DNA from: Oasisia sp. SBJ-2009
Lineage: Eukaryota > Annelida > Polychaeta > Sabellida > Siboglinidae
DNA length: 64,000 nt
Direction of reading: 5' to 3'
NCBI GenBank assembly: GCA_964017155.1
Contig: OZ024865.1
Span: 18,402,087-18,466,086 of the forward strand
Below, piece by piece: positions 22,801-32,984 of this stretch. Made by a program: the position numbers and the translations under genes. The notes under the pieces were generated by a model that was not told the DNA's origin, did no database searches, and saw nothing but the letters and a program-made list of their open reading frames with translations. Positions within the stretch are counted from its first letter, which is position 1. The number at the start of each line of letters is the position of its first letter.

Positions 22801-25800
22801 TTGTGCAGGAGAACAATCATGACTGTGTTTGTGCAGGAGAGCTATCATGAGTGTGTTTGTGCAGGAACTATCGTGACTGTGTTTGTGCAGGAGAACTATC
22901 ATGGCTGTGTTTGTGCAGGAGAACTATCATGACTGTGTTTGTTCAGGAGAACTATCATGACTGTGTTTGTGCAGGAGAACTATCGTGACTGTGTTTGTTC
23001 AGGAGAACTATCATGACTGTGTTTGTTCAGGAGAACTATCATGACTGTGTTTGTTCAGGAGAACTATCATGACTGTGTTTGTGCAGGAGAACTATCATGA
23101 CTGTGTTTGTTCAGGAGAACTATCATGACTGTGTTTGTTCACGAGAACTATCATGACTGTGTTTGTGCAGGAGAACTATCATGACTGTGTTTGTTCAGGA
23201 GAACTATCATGACTGTGTTTGTTCAGGAGAACTATCGTGACTGTGTTTGTGCAGGAGAACTATCATGAGTGTTTGTGCAGGAGAACTATCATGACTGTGT
23301 TTGTGCAGGAGAACTATCATGACTGTGTTTGTGCAGGAGAACTATCATGAGTGTGTTTGTGCAGGAGAACTATCATGACTGTGTTTGTGCAGGAGAACTA
23401 TCGTGACTGTGTTTGTGCAGGAGAACTATCATGACTGTGTTTGTGCAGGAGAACTATCATGACTGTGTTTGTGCAGGAGAACAATCATGACTGTGTTTGT
23501 GCAGGAGAGCTATCATGAGTGTGTTTGTGCAGGAACTATCGTGACTGTGTTTGTGCAGGAGAACTATCATGGCTGTGTTTGTGCAGGAGAACTATCATGA
23601 CTGTGTTTGTTCAGGAGAACTATCATGACTGTGTTTGTGCAGGAGAACTATCGTGACTGTGTTTGTTCAGGAGAACTATCATGACTGTGTTTGTTCAGGA
23701 GAACTATCATGACTGTGTTTGTTCAGGAGAACTATCATGACTGTGTTTGTGCAGGAGAACTATCATGACTGTGTTTGTTCAGGAGAACTATCATGACTGT
23801 GTTTGTTCAGGAGAACTATCATGACTGTGTTTGTGCAGGAGAACTATCATGACTGTGTTTGTTCAGGAGAACTATCATGACTGTGTTTGTGCAGGAGAGC
23901 TATCATGAGTGTGTTTGTGCAGGAACTATCGTGACTGTGTTTGTGCAGGAGAACTATCATGGCTGTGTTTGTGCAGGAGAACTATCATGACTGTGTTTGT
24001 TCCGGAGAACTATCATGACTGTGTTTGTTCAGGAGAACTATCGTGACTGTGCTTGTGCAGAACTATCATGACTGTGTTTGTGCAGGAGAACTATCATAAC
24101 TGTGTTTGTGCAGGAGAACTATTGTGACTGTGTGTGCAGGAGAACTATCATGACTGTGTTTGTGCAGGAGAACTATTGTGACTGTGTTTGTGCAGAACTA
24201 TCATGACTGTGTGTGCAGGAGAACTATCATGACTGTGTTTGTGCAGGAGAACTATTGTGACTGTGTTTGTGCAGAACTATTGTGACTGTGGTTATGCAGG
24301 AGAGCTATCGTGAGTGTGTTTGTGCAGAACTATCATGACTGTGTAAGTTCAGGAGAACTATCATGACTGTGTTTGTGCAGTAGGACTATCATGACTGTGT
24401 TTGACCAGAAGAACTTTCGTGACTGTGTTTGTGCATGAGAGCTATTGTGCTGTGTTTGTGCAGGATAACTATTGTGACTGTGTTTGTGCAGGAGAGCTAT
24501 CGTGACTGTGTTTGTGCAGGAGAGCTATCATGAGTGTGTTTGTGCAGGAGAACTATCATGACTGTGTTTGTGCAGGAGAACTATCATGACTGTGTTTGTG
24601 CAGGAGAGCTATCATGAGTGTGTTTGTGCAGGAGGAACGATCGTGACTGTGTTTGTGCAGGAGAACTATCATGACTGTGTTTGTGCAGGAGAACTATCAT
24701 GACTGTGTTTGTTCAGGAGAACTATCATGACTGTGTTTGTGCAGGACAACTATCATGACTGTGTTTGACCAGAAGAACTATCATGACTGTGTTTGTGCAG
24801 GAGAACTATCATGTCTGTGTTTGTGCAGGAGAACTATTGTGCCTGTGTTTGTGCATAGAACTATCATGACTGTGTTTGCGCAGGAGAACTATCGTGACTG
24901 TGTTATTGCAGGACAACTATAGTGACTGTGTTTGTGCAGGAGAGCTATCACGACTGTGTTTGTGCAGAACTATCGCGACTGTGTTTGTGCAGGAGAACTA
25001 TCATGACTGTGTTTGTGCAGGAGAACTATCGTGCTTGTATTTGTGCAGGAGAACTATCATGACTGTGTTTGTGCAGGAGAACTATCGTGCCTGTGTTTGT
25101 GCAGGAGAACTATCACGTCTGTGTTTGTGCAGAAGAACTATCATGACTGTGTTTGTGCAGGAGAACTATCATGCATGTGTTTGTGCAGGAGAACTATTAT
25201 GACTGTATTTGTGGAGAACTATTGTGACTGTGTTTTGTTTGTGCAGGACAACTATTGTGACTATGTTTGTGGAGAACTATTGTGACTGTGTTTGTGTAGG
25301 AGAACTATTGTGACTGTGTTTGTGCAGAACTATCGTGACTGTGTTTGTGCAGGAGAACTATCGTGCTTGTGTTTGTGCAGGAGAACTATCGTGACTGTGT
25401 TTGTGGAGAACTATTGTGACTGTGTTTGTGCAGGAGAACTATTGTGACTGTGTTTGTGTAGGAGAACTATTGTGACTGCGTTTGTGCAGGACAACTATTG
25501 TGACTGTGTTTGTGCAGGACAACTATTGTGACTGTGTTTGTGCAGGACAACTATTGTGACTGTGTTTGTGGAGGAGAACTATCATGACTGTGTTTGTGCA
25601 GGACAACTATTGTGACTGTGTTTGTGCAGGACAACTATTGTGACTGTGTTTGTGCAGGACAACTATTGTGACTGTGTTTGTGCAGGAGAACTATCATGAC
25701 TGTGTTTGTGCAGGAGACCTACCAGCATGAGTTGGACTATGTGACGTACGCGTGGGCAGCCAGCACTGGGGAAGACATGGGAGACGGAAGTCACATGTTC

Positions 25801-27052
25801 ACAGTCGCCTTCCCCAAGAGCTCCCTGTCTTCCCTGCCGTACGGCTACTACTGTCTCCGATACGTCAGCAGCAAGAAAGCCTGCACAGTTGGCTACTCAG
25901 ATGCATTTAGGGTATGCTATGATCCTTTTTGGTCCATAAGGTTGCCATGTAAATGACAAATAGGAAAAGTAGTGTATGTGCTATTTCTATTTCAGTTGTT
26001 TATATGATAATGACCTAATTTCTTTGCTGAAAAATATACAAATGCATTTTTCTGATTTAAGCTAATTTGACCCCTCACTTTTAACGATTTTGTCATGATT
26101 ATAGCACACCACTCTGCATTAATAAGTTGCCAATAGCAATATGGAAGTTTTTACAACATTAAATAAAACATTTGTAAAAATTAAGCTCAACGTCATAACG
26201 GATTCTTGTGGTTACATGTTTTTTCGAAATAACTCTGATGTGAACTTTGAAAAAAATCAGTAGGCACTAGGCACGGTTTCTGATATCACACCACGTGAGG
26301 GTGGGACATTTCAAGACAATACTAACTACAGTTTCTTAATACTAAGGACCTCCAAGACCAATCTTTATTCCCAGCAACAATAATAATAATAATAAAACTT
26401 TATTTAGACACCATCAAATCCGAGACGTATGTCCCATTCATGGGTGTGTACACACATGTAAATAGGTAAATAAATAAATAAATATAGTTAAGCTAAAATA
26501 TAATGTTCACGGGTGTGTACATACATGTTAATAGGTAAATAAATAAATAAATATAGTTAAGTTAAAATATAATGTTCACGGGTGTGTACATACATGTAAA
26601 TAGGTATTTAAATAAATAAATATAGTTAAGCTAAAATATAATGTTCACGGGTGTGTACATACATGTAAATAGGTATTTAAATAAATAAATATAGTTAAGC
26701 TAAAATATAATGTTCACGGGTGTGTACATACATGTAAATAGGTATTTAAATAAATAAATATAGTTAAGCTAAAATATAATGTACGTTGTGTAAAACTAGT
26801 TATGTGGAAAATAAAAATGTTTTTAATTGTTTCTTAAATTGTGCTAGATTGCCGTTGTCGCGCACATTCCTAGGAAGTTTTTTTTCACAGAGTGGGTCCT
26901 GTACAGGCAAATGCACGGTGGCCGAAATGTTGTAAGTTCACTTTTGGCACTTCGATATGTTGCAGATATCAGAGCAGGAGGAGATGACGTCATCGTCAGA
27001 CTCTTCGTCATCGTCAGTTCGCGGCGGCTACTCCTCAGATGAAGATGTGTAA
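10831..27052 (+). CDS. INPP5K: Inositol polyphosphate 5-phosphatase K-like (5-phosphatase plus SKICH)
   Basis: Twelve exons join in frame: 10831-10847, 12381-12485, 13364-13469, 14237-14353, 15385-15492, 18166-18233, 18894-19008, 19405-19514, 20618-20780, 21297-21437, 25714-25911 and 26966-27052. The 444-residue product compares with 448 in human INPP5K. Catalytic 5-phosphatase motifs: TWNVGS (11-16), FQEIPG (42-47), [16 protein letters not shown] (110-125), NCHLAAH (136-142), FWMGDLNFR (177-185), PPTYKF (234-239), [10 protein letters not shown] (254-263) and SDHKP (291-295). All key Mg-binding and phosphate-binding positions are present. The SKICH domain, residues 304-416, targets the family to ER or plasma membrane. 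The tail is acidic and Ser-rich. The enzyme hydrolyses PI(4,5)P2 and PI(3,4,5)P3. Exon 1 is short (MTCNL plus a split codon), the least certain join. The exon 5 donor (GTTCGA) is unusual. Confidence 0.92.
11420..11556 (+). mobile_element. LINE 3'-end fossil in INPP5K intron 1
   Basis: Translates with [19 protein letters not shown] before a stop, the typical end of CR1/L2/Jockey ORF2 proteins (SLPxxIVxxxSLxxFKxxL). No other domain survives. Confidence 0.5.
11985..12216 (-). mobile_element. tRNA-derived SINE, family B
   Basis: On the minus strand: GCGCAGGTGGTGTAGTGG, then ACGGGTTCGATCCCCGG (B box), ACCGGCAGTTGTGAT, and a body with GGGACGTAAAAGAACCACTG. The same head and body occur at 35.55-35.76 kb on the plus strand, showing a dispersed family. 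The head resembles a tRNA, but the long shared body rules out a simple tRNA gene. It lies in INPP5K intron 1. Confidence 0.75.
12255..12360 (+). mobile_element. SINE family A, degenerate 3' tail
   Basis: ACACATCTGCCAGGGAAAG and GAGACTGGATCTGACATTC align by eye with the 3' third of family A. It adjoins the family B SINE and ends about 20 bp before INPP5K exon 2. Confidence 0.45.
13470..14236 (+). other. INPP5K intron 3, no feature seen
   Basis: AT-rich intron with runs of AATAAATAAAATAAA-like sequence at about 13.95-14.07 kb. Nothing else recognised. Confidence 0.5.
14354..15384 (+). other. INPP5K intron 4, no feature seen
   Basis: AT-rich, no repeat or coding signal recognised. Confidence 0.5.
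15731..17819. mobile_element. Fold-back Kolobok-like transposon with long inverted arms
   Basis: TTAA lies at 15731-15734 and 17816-17819, with the 2,081-bp element between. Its ends (AGTGAAAAAAAGGTAAC and the complement of AGGGAAAACAAAGGCAAC) match the termini of the 5.7-kb element. Further inverted matches extend inward: 16240-16330 pairs with 17205-17290 (AAATCACTTGCATTCCTCTA) and 16370-16470 with 17035-17150 (TTTACTGCATTCGCACGCG). The arms are therefore about 0.75 kb with unmatched inserts and a loop near 16.48-17.03 kb. Near 16,042 the left arm reads [12 protein letters not shown], a THAP-like start with the second Cys lost. No intact transposase. It lies in INPP5K intron 5. Confidence 0.7.
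19515..20617 (+). other. INPP5K intron 8, AT-rich, no gene
   Basis: From about 20,040 to 20,600 it is extremely A-rich with many degenerate AAGTAAATAAGTAAA-like repeats. Nothing else recognised. Confidence 0.5.
20766..21290 (+). repeat. Diverged tandem repeat made from the exon 9 donor region
   Basis: INPP5K intron 9 (20781-21296) is mostly about seven diverged copies, roughly 60-80 bp each. They combine GAGTGCTTTG, GGTCAGTACTCTC and ATTCCATTAACCCTTTAGATC. The exon 9 end and its donor read GAGTGCTTTGTCACG|GTCAGTAC, so the first unit begins inside the exon. The array looks like repeated duplication of the exon-intron junction followed by decay. Confidence 0.65.
21645..25713 (+). repeat. 28-bp minisatellite, about 145 copies, containing the exon 11 acceptor
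   Basis: A nearly continuous array fills most of INPP5K intron 10. The unit is TGTTTGTGCAGGAGAACTAT plus CATGACTG, 28 bp, with occasional 24- or 25-bp units. Variants cluster: TGTGCC and TTATGCAGAGG near the 5' end, TTGTTCAGG in the middle, GGACAACTATTGTGAC near the 3' end. The last copy supplies the authentic acceptor at 25713/25714 (TGTTTGTGCAG|GAGACCTACC). The unit's GAGAACTATCATGA resembles the exon start GAGACCTACCAGCATGA, so it seems to derive from the intron-exon junction. Copy number is length divided by unit. Confidence 0.93.
26436..26785 (+). repeat. 68-69 bp minisatellite, about five copies
   Basis: Units begin near 26439, 26508, 26577, 26646 and 26714 (CACGGGTGTGTACATACATG), each with an AAATAAATAAATA tract. 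It lies in the last INPP5K intron. The last copies are nearly identical, implying recent expansion. Confidence 0.9.
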
Positions 27053-27500
27053 ATACAGCACTCTGGCTTTGAACACAACCTGTTCAGTTCCACTCGTCAT
27101 CAACACAGCCCTGGTGGCATTCTCAGACATTACAATCGGTGTTTAGGCCTTGTGAAACAAAAGTCCTGTTTCTCATCAGTATTTTGTTAAAAGATAAATG
27201 ATTGGTGCAATTTGTGATCTTATAATCTGCTGATTATTAATATTTTATGAATAATCAGCAGATGAAGATCTACACCCACTACCAAAAATATTTCTTACTG
27301 GCATAAAAACTCCCACAGACATTATTGTGTGCCTGATGAAAGTCATTGTTTTCTCTTATTACTAGGAAACACATAAATCTAATGGAATGATTACATTCAA
27401 ATAATAAGGTTGTGCATCACAATATATTTTTAAGTGTTGAGAAAAAGTGATATGTTGAAACCATAGCAATTGGTTACCTGGTTGTGAAATAAAGATGGTA
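27053..27500 (+). other. Probable INPP5K 3' UTR with hairpin and polyadenylation signal
   Basis: No coding signal after the stop at 27050-27052. An imperfect hairpin of about 20 bp stem lies at 27219-27271 (AATCTGCTGATTATT against AATAATCAGCAGA). The first AATAAA I see is at 27488-27493. The end of the transcript is inferred. Confidence 0.45.
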
Positions 27501-28034
27501 AGTAAGAGTGATTTACTTATGTATAGCTGATACAATGTTGGAAAATGGTGGTAGCTTCTACCCACACCTTGTATTTCATTGGTTGGGTTTTGGCCAGTTA
27601 AACATACAGTTGAGACCGTAGAAATAATATCCTTGATTGTAGGACTTCATTTGAAATGTATAGTAACATGTTATCAAAGTCTGAAATGGGTGTTATTCAT
27701 AGAGACTGAGTAAGTTAATTACTGTCAGTGCCAACATAGACAGAACAGAACTCTTTTCTGCAGTAATGGTGAAAGTGTAGCAGGGGTATGCCAAATTCAT
27801 ACATCACAGAAAGTCGATCGTAGTGGCTCTGCAGGTGACATTCATAATTTTCCAGGTGTGTTACCACATTCTGCCCCAGACTGATGTTGTAAATGTCTTA
27901 CACGATCGATGTAGCAGTATTGTCTCATGTCTGTGCAGCTTTCTGAACCTGTCAAGTAGTATACATTAAGTCTGTATGCATATATTATAAACTATTATAA
28001 ACATGTTGTATGTGTGGGACAGGTGTTGGGCTTA

Positions 28035-28125
28035 CCTGTTACAGGTTACTTATTTACTTACTTATGCCTGTTTGCTCGCTGGGAGCGTTGGCCGTCGACC
28101 AAGGTACGCCACCGTTTTCTATCCT
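28035..28125 (-). mobile_element. RTE-like LINE 3'-end fossil
   Basis: On the minus strand it reads QDRKRWRTLVDGQRSQRANR then HK and a stop, followed by a GTAAGTAAATAAG tail. This KRWRTLV...QRANRHK ending is typical of the C-terminus of a common invertebrate LINE type. Only the terminus is present. Confidence 0.55.
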
Positions 28126-28452
28126 GTTACAGGTACGCCCTTGTAGTGTGATTCATGTGGTGATACAAGTTCTCCATTTCCACATTATACTAATTCTAGA
28201 CAAAATGTGTACTTGGTACATGCACATGCATAAATAATATAATTTACTAAAAAAAGTTTGTGTAGTATTTTCAGTAATCTTGCGAGCCATATGTGCAAGA
28301 ATAATTATTGTATTTTTTAATTTCACTTTATGTTATATGAATCACATGTAGAAATTTTTCTAATTTTACTTGTAGTAAGAATCGTAATGTTTTCAGTTGT
28401 GACTTCTGTAAAGGAGGAAAATGCTGACAAGCACAAATGTATCAAATTTATT

Positions 28453-28785
28453 CCAGTAGAACGCACTTGCAGTGACTAGGGCATCAGTCTCAATCTACTA
28501 GACCCGGGTTTGAATCATGTGCTGTTTAGTCTAATCTTGGGCAACTGTATTCACTCTATGTTGTTCCAGTTCATTCAGATGTATGAATGAGTACCTGGCT
28601 ACAATGCCGCTACATACAGTGATGGTTATTTTTTACAAATAATGTGTGCATTAATTGCAGTACATCATATAGCTGAATGTTTCCAAGAGAAGCTGAAATG
28701 GTGTCCAATTGAACGGGTCAGAGTAACGTGTAAAATGCTTTGAGCAGTCCATGAACTGTGTGATATAAGTTCGTACATTTCTAAA
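28453..28785 (+). mobile_element. SINE family A, near full length
   Basis: Starts GTAGAACGCACTTGCAGTG. It has a B-box-like GGGTTTGAATCATG near 28505, then the shared body (TTCATTCAGATGTATGA, CAAGAGAAGCTGAAATGG) and tail. This and the 4.1-kb copy define the family ends. Confidence 0.75.
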
Positions 28786-28789
28786 ATAA

Positions 28790-29630
28790 AATGTATAGTT
28801 ATTTGTTTGCAATATTTTATATTGCACAAAGTGTAGGTAATATTTTGGTATCTGTATGTAACAAATGATAGTTGCAACATTTGGTGTTTCCCAAATGGCT
28901 ACTCTGCCAAAGTTAACGGTTTGGTTGCTCAAAACCTTGAATTCAACACACACTGTACATCTTTCGATTTTCCACAATATTGACACACCCTTAGTATCCC
29001 ACAAAATGAAATTCTGTACTATTTATACCCAGGAATCAGTGTTTACAAGACATGTCATGGCATCTATGATTACACAGCCGACATTGTTGTCATACTGTGA
29101 GTGCTTGCGTGTACAATGTAGGTATTTATGTCTTGTTGTGTATTGAAAATATGCTTGTGTCAATGTATGATGTATAAATACGTGCCAAGTTTGACACAAG
29201 TTGCTGATATTATACTGTATGAAGTGTAAGTCTTGGTTGTGATATACCACAAGTATCAGCCTACAGAAAATGTGATACTTCATTGTGACAATTACATGTT
29301 CCGTGAGATTTTTGCTCAAACGTTTTAAGTTTAATGTATGTTTTATTTTGGCAAAACTTATTTAAATATTCATCTAGGTTCTTCCAGTGTAATATATTAT
29401 CCAATCTACAGTTTGATAAAGGATCTTTTTTCATACACAGCCATATTGAAACTGGTAGTAGATACATATACAGCTGTATAATGGTTGATTGTTTAATTCT
29501 TACAATTTGTAATTTTCTATGTCATTATTATGTCATCATATTAAATATTTTAATTTGATAACCCAAGTATGTTCTTTGTCTGAAATGTAATAGTAGACCT
29601 GTAGAGTTCGACAGTGCTGGAAATGATGAT
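28790..29630. other. Intergenic, no feature seen
   Basis: AT-rich. Several overlapping ORFs of 70-117 codons occur on both strands but none has recognisable motifs or exon structure. Confidence 0.4.
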
Positions 29631-29639
29631 GGGATTCTT

Positions 29640-29830
29640 TCTGTTGTAAAGGCTAAGTAGGAACCACATGAACACATCACTGAATTTGTCCCATTCTCTT
29701 CCAATCTTTGTTCATCTTCACCAATAAAGCTGCCCCTCCTAATCTTTGATGTGGCACTTTGTCAAAGGTTTTTTTAATTTAAGTATATTATATCTACTGG
29801 TGATCCCACATCTATCCAGGTCATAATAAA
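29640..29830 (-). mobile_element. LINE reverse-transcriptase fossil (motif A region)
   Basis: The minus strand contains VDIIYLNLKKTFDKVPHQRL, after reading through one base change, matching the LDFxKAFDKVPHxRL motif A of CR1/Rex-type RTs. Surrounding frames are broken. Confidence 0.5.
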
Positions 29831-30149
29831 ATTACAAGCCCAATGGCCCTCGAAACTAGCCCAAGATATCCCCCCAAATAATTATAAAGTGGTACATTTA
29901 AAAAGTTGCCAATGGCACGCTCCTGCCGATAATGAGGAAAATGCATTTCAACAACATCATCACAGTATTTACCTAATGGTGAGTGGATGGGGTTAGCTGA
30001 TCGAAAATTTGTCGTCTGACATTTTCAAAAAATTGCTGTTTTTGTCCAGGACAAAAATATTACAATTTGTTATCAGTGAACCCCAACTTTTGTCTATGGC
30101 AAAACCTAGTTAACCTAACAAAATTATGTGTAACCTAGATAGTTGTTTT

Positions 30150-30250
30150 GTCCGCTAGATGGCGCTGGCGTCTAATGTAGTGTTGGGGTTATCCGCTAGG
30201 TGACGCTGGCGTCTAATGTAGCGTTAGGGTTATCCGCTAGATGGGGTTAG
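30150..30250 (+). repeat. Three short tandem copies with CCGCTAGATGGCGCT-like motif
   Basis: Units of about 41 bp start at 30152, 30193 and 30234 (CCGCTAGATGGCGCT, CCGCTAGGTGACGCT, CCGCTAGATGGGGTT), joined by GGCGTCTAATGTAGCGTTAG. They sit right at the 5' end of the LINE below. Confidence 0.7.
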
Positions 30251-32975
30251 CGTCTTTATTTTCCAGCCGACTTATCACCATCCGCCTGAGGGCAACGCCA
30301 TTCAACATCTCTATCATACAGGCGTATGCCCCAACATCAGACTATGGCGATAACGATGTAGAAGACTTCTACGAACAACTGCAGGAAGTCCTTGACCAAA
30401 CTCCAAAGAAAGACATCCTAGTGGTGCAAGGCGACTGGAACGCCATGATAGGAGAAGATGCTTATGAGAACTAGAGAGGCACATATGGAAGATACTGCAA
30501 CACTAAATCAAATGAGAGAGGCCTAATGCTCCTGGAATTTGCCAGCTATAACGACCTTATGCTGGCGAACACCTTTGGCCCACACAAAGCATCCAGAAGA
30601 GCCACGTGGCACAGCCCAAACGGAAAGTACCACAACCAGATAGACTACATCATGGTAAGGAAGCGCTTCCGGTCCAGTGTGAACATTGCCAAGACACTGA
30701 GCTTTCCTGGAGCCGACATTGGAAGCGACCATGAACTCGTCATGATGACCTTCAAGCTACATCTGAAGAGGGTCAAGAAACTCGGTCACACCAGGATCAA
30801 ATTTGACCTTGAGAAGCTGAAGGACCCCGAAGTAGCAGAAGCCTTCCACGCAATGCTAGGAGGAAAATTTGCAGCGCTCACCATTCTGGACGCTGACGGT
30901 ACAGACATGGAAACATTGATCAACACCTTCAACACAGCAGTGACCAACACCGCCAGTGAGATCCTTGGCACACATCGCCCAGTCAAGAAGCCCTGAGTCA
31001 CAGCTTACTTACTTGATCTGTGCGACAAACGAAGAGAGTTGAAGAAGGAGAAGAAAGATGCGGAAGGAGTAAGGCAGTACAGGGCAGTCAACAAAGAAAT
31101 CAAGAAAGGCATGAAAAATGCAAAGATGGACTGGATTGAAGAGCAGTGCCAAGACATCGATAACATGAAGAAAAATAACAGCAAGAAAACTTACCAACTG
31201 GTGAAAGACCTGACCAGCACAAAGCAAGGGCGAACCACCACCATACAGGACAAGGATGGAAAATGTCTGACTGAAGAACAGGACATCCCAAAGAGGTGGT
31301 CCGTCCGAGTACTGCTCCGAGCTGTACAACTACAGAGCCACTGGAGACCCAGAAGTACTAAACGTCCCCCCAGCAACCGACAACGACAACTACCCCATCC
31401 TTCACGAAGAAGTGGAAGCAGCGGTGAAATCACTCAAGAAGGGGAAGTCAGCAGGAGCGGACAACGTCCCAGCGGAGCTGGTGCAGGCAGGGGGAGAAGT
31501 CATGAAAAGCGCCCTACTGACTATCTGCAACAAGATCTGGCAGACAGGGGAGTGGCCCACGCCGTGGACCCAATCTCTCATCATCACCCTCCCCAAGAAA
31601 GGCAACCTACAGCTATGCCAGAACTATCGTACCATCAGCCCCATCAGCCACCCGAGCAAAGTTATGCTGAATATCTTGCTGAACCGACTGAAGCCGCAAG
31701 CTGAAAAGATCATTGCTGAGGAACAAGCTGGCTTCAGACCAGGACGCAGCACAACAGAGCAGATCTTCAACCTCAGGATACTGTGCGAGAAGTACCTCCA
31801 ACACCAGCAAGACCTCTATCACGTCTTCATTGACTTTAAGAAGGCATTCGACAGGGTATGGCATGCAGCACTATGGGCCACCATGAGGCATTTCAACATC
31901 AACGCCAACCTGATCAGGATGATAGAGAACCTCTATGACAAGGCCACCAGCGCAGTCTACCTTAACAGCAGTATAGGGGACTGGTTTAGAACCACCGTCG
32001 GAGTTAGACAAGGCTGTCTGCTCTCCCCCACCCTCTTCAACATCTTCTTGGAGAGAATTATGACTGACGCACTGAATGACATTGAAGAGATAGTCAGCAT
32101 CGGTGGCAGAAATATCACAAACTTGCGTTTTGCCGACGACATAGACGGCCTGGCAGGAAGGGAGGAGGAGCTAGCTGTCTTGGTGGAACTCCATGACAAG
32201 ACTTCTACAGCCTTCGGCATGCAGATAAATGCAGAAAAGACCAAACTGATGACCAACAGCACCAATGGCTTCAGCACTGACATTACGGTCAACGGCGAGA
32301 AAATAGATTGCGTCAACAGGTTCATAAATCTGGGAGCAATCATTGCAGATGAAGGAACTAAATCTGAAAGTCTCGTAAGGATCGCCCAAGCCACAGCAGC
32401 ACTCGCCAAACTCAAGTCTATCTGGAAGACAGCAATATAGCGCTCAGCTCAAAGATCAGACTGAAGCACTCCCTAGTCATGTCCATATTCCTGTTGGCCA
32501 TTTGACCACCACGAAGACCTCCTGACCACAGTCAAAAAACGTAAACTGAGTTGGTACGGGCACATAACAAGATCATCAGGGCTTGCCAAGACAATCATGC
32601 AAGGCACAGTCCAAGGAGAAGGGGAGGCAGACAGAAAAGAGATGGGAAGACAACATCCCGGAATGGACGGGCTTGACACTGGGCGCCGCCATGCGGAAAG
32701 CGGAGAGACGAGAAGAATGGAGGGAGCTGGTTGCAAGGTCATCTGTGGCGCCCCAACGGTCCACTTGAGACTACGGGATAGGCAAGGCAAGGCAAGGCAA
32801 GGCAAGGCAAGGCAAGGCAAGGCAAGGCAAGGCAAGGCAAGGCAAGGCAAGGCAAGGCAAGGCAAGGCAAGGCAAGGCAAGGCAAGGCAAGGCAAGGCAA
32901 GGCAAGGCAAGGCAAGGCAAGGCAAGGCAAGGCAAGGCAAGGCAAGGCAAGGCAAGGCAAGGCAAGGCAAGGCAA
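30241..32975 (+). mobile_element. RTE/BovB-like LINE, degenerate
   Basis: Endonuclease pieces: IIQAYAPTSDYG, QGDWNAMIGED, HNQIDYIMV and IGSDHELVMM. RT pieces: KSAGADNVPAELVQ, MLNILLNRLKPQ, EEQAGFRPGRSTTEQIF, VFIDFKKAFDRVWH, GVRQGCLLSPTLFNIF and LRFADDIDGLAG (catalytic FADD). The tail includes KLSWYGHITRSSG, WEDNIPEWTGL and REEWRELVARSSVAPQRS. A stop at 30472-30474 and frame changes near 31.0, 31.3 and 32.45 kb show it is dead. The endonuclease type and microsatellite 3' end suit the RTE group. The largest open part is 31412-32440. Confidence 0.85.
32781..32975 (+). repeat. (GGCAA)39 microsatellite
   Basis: 39 uninterrupted GGCAA copies (195 bp) directly after the last LINE codons. RTE-type elements often end in such tails. 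Apparent ORFs across it on both strands are artefacts of a stop-free pentamer. Confidence 0.97.
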
Positions 32976-32984
32976 GATGTTTTG

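Noticed and set aside
24737..25285. Overlapping ORFs encoding Cys-rich repeats
   Set aside because: They are frames of the intron 10 minisatellite and share no start or exon signals; treated as repeat, with one low-interest note.
21645..25713. CRISPR-like regular repeats
   Set aside because: No spacers between units; eukaryotic minisatellite.
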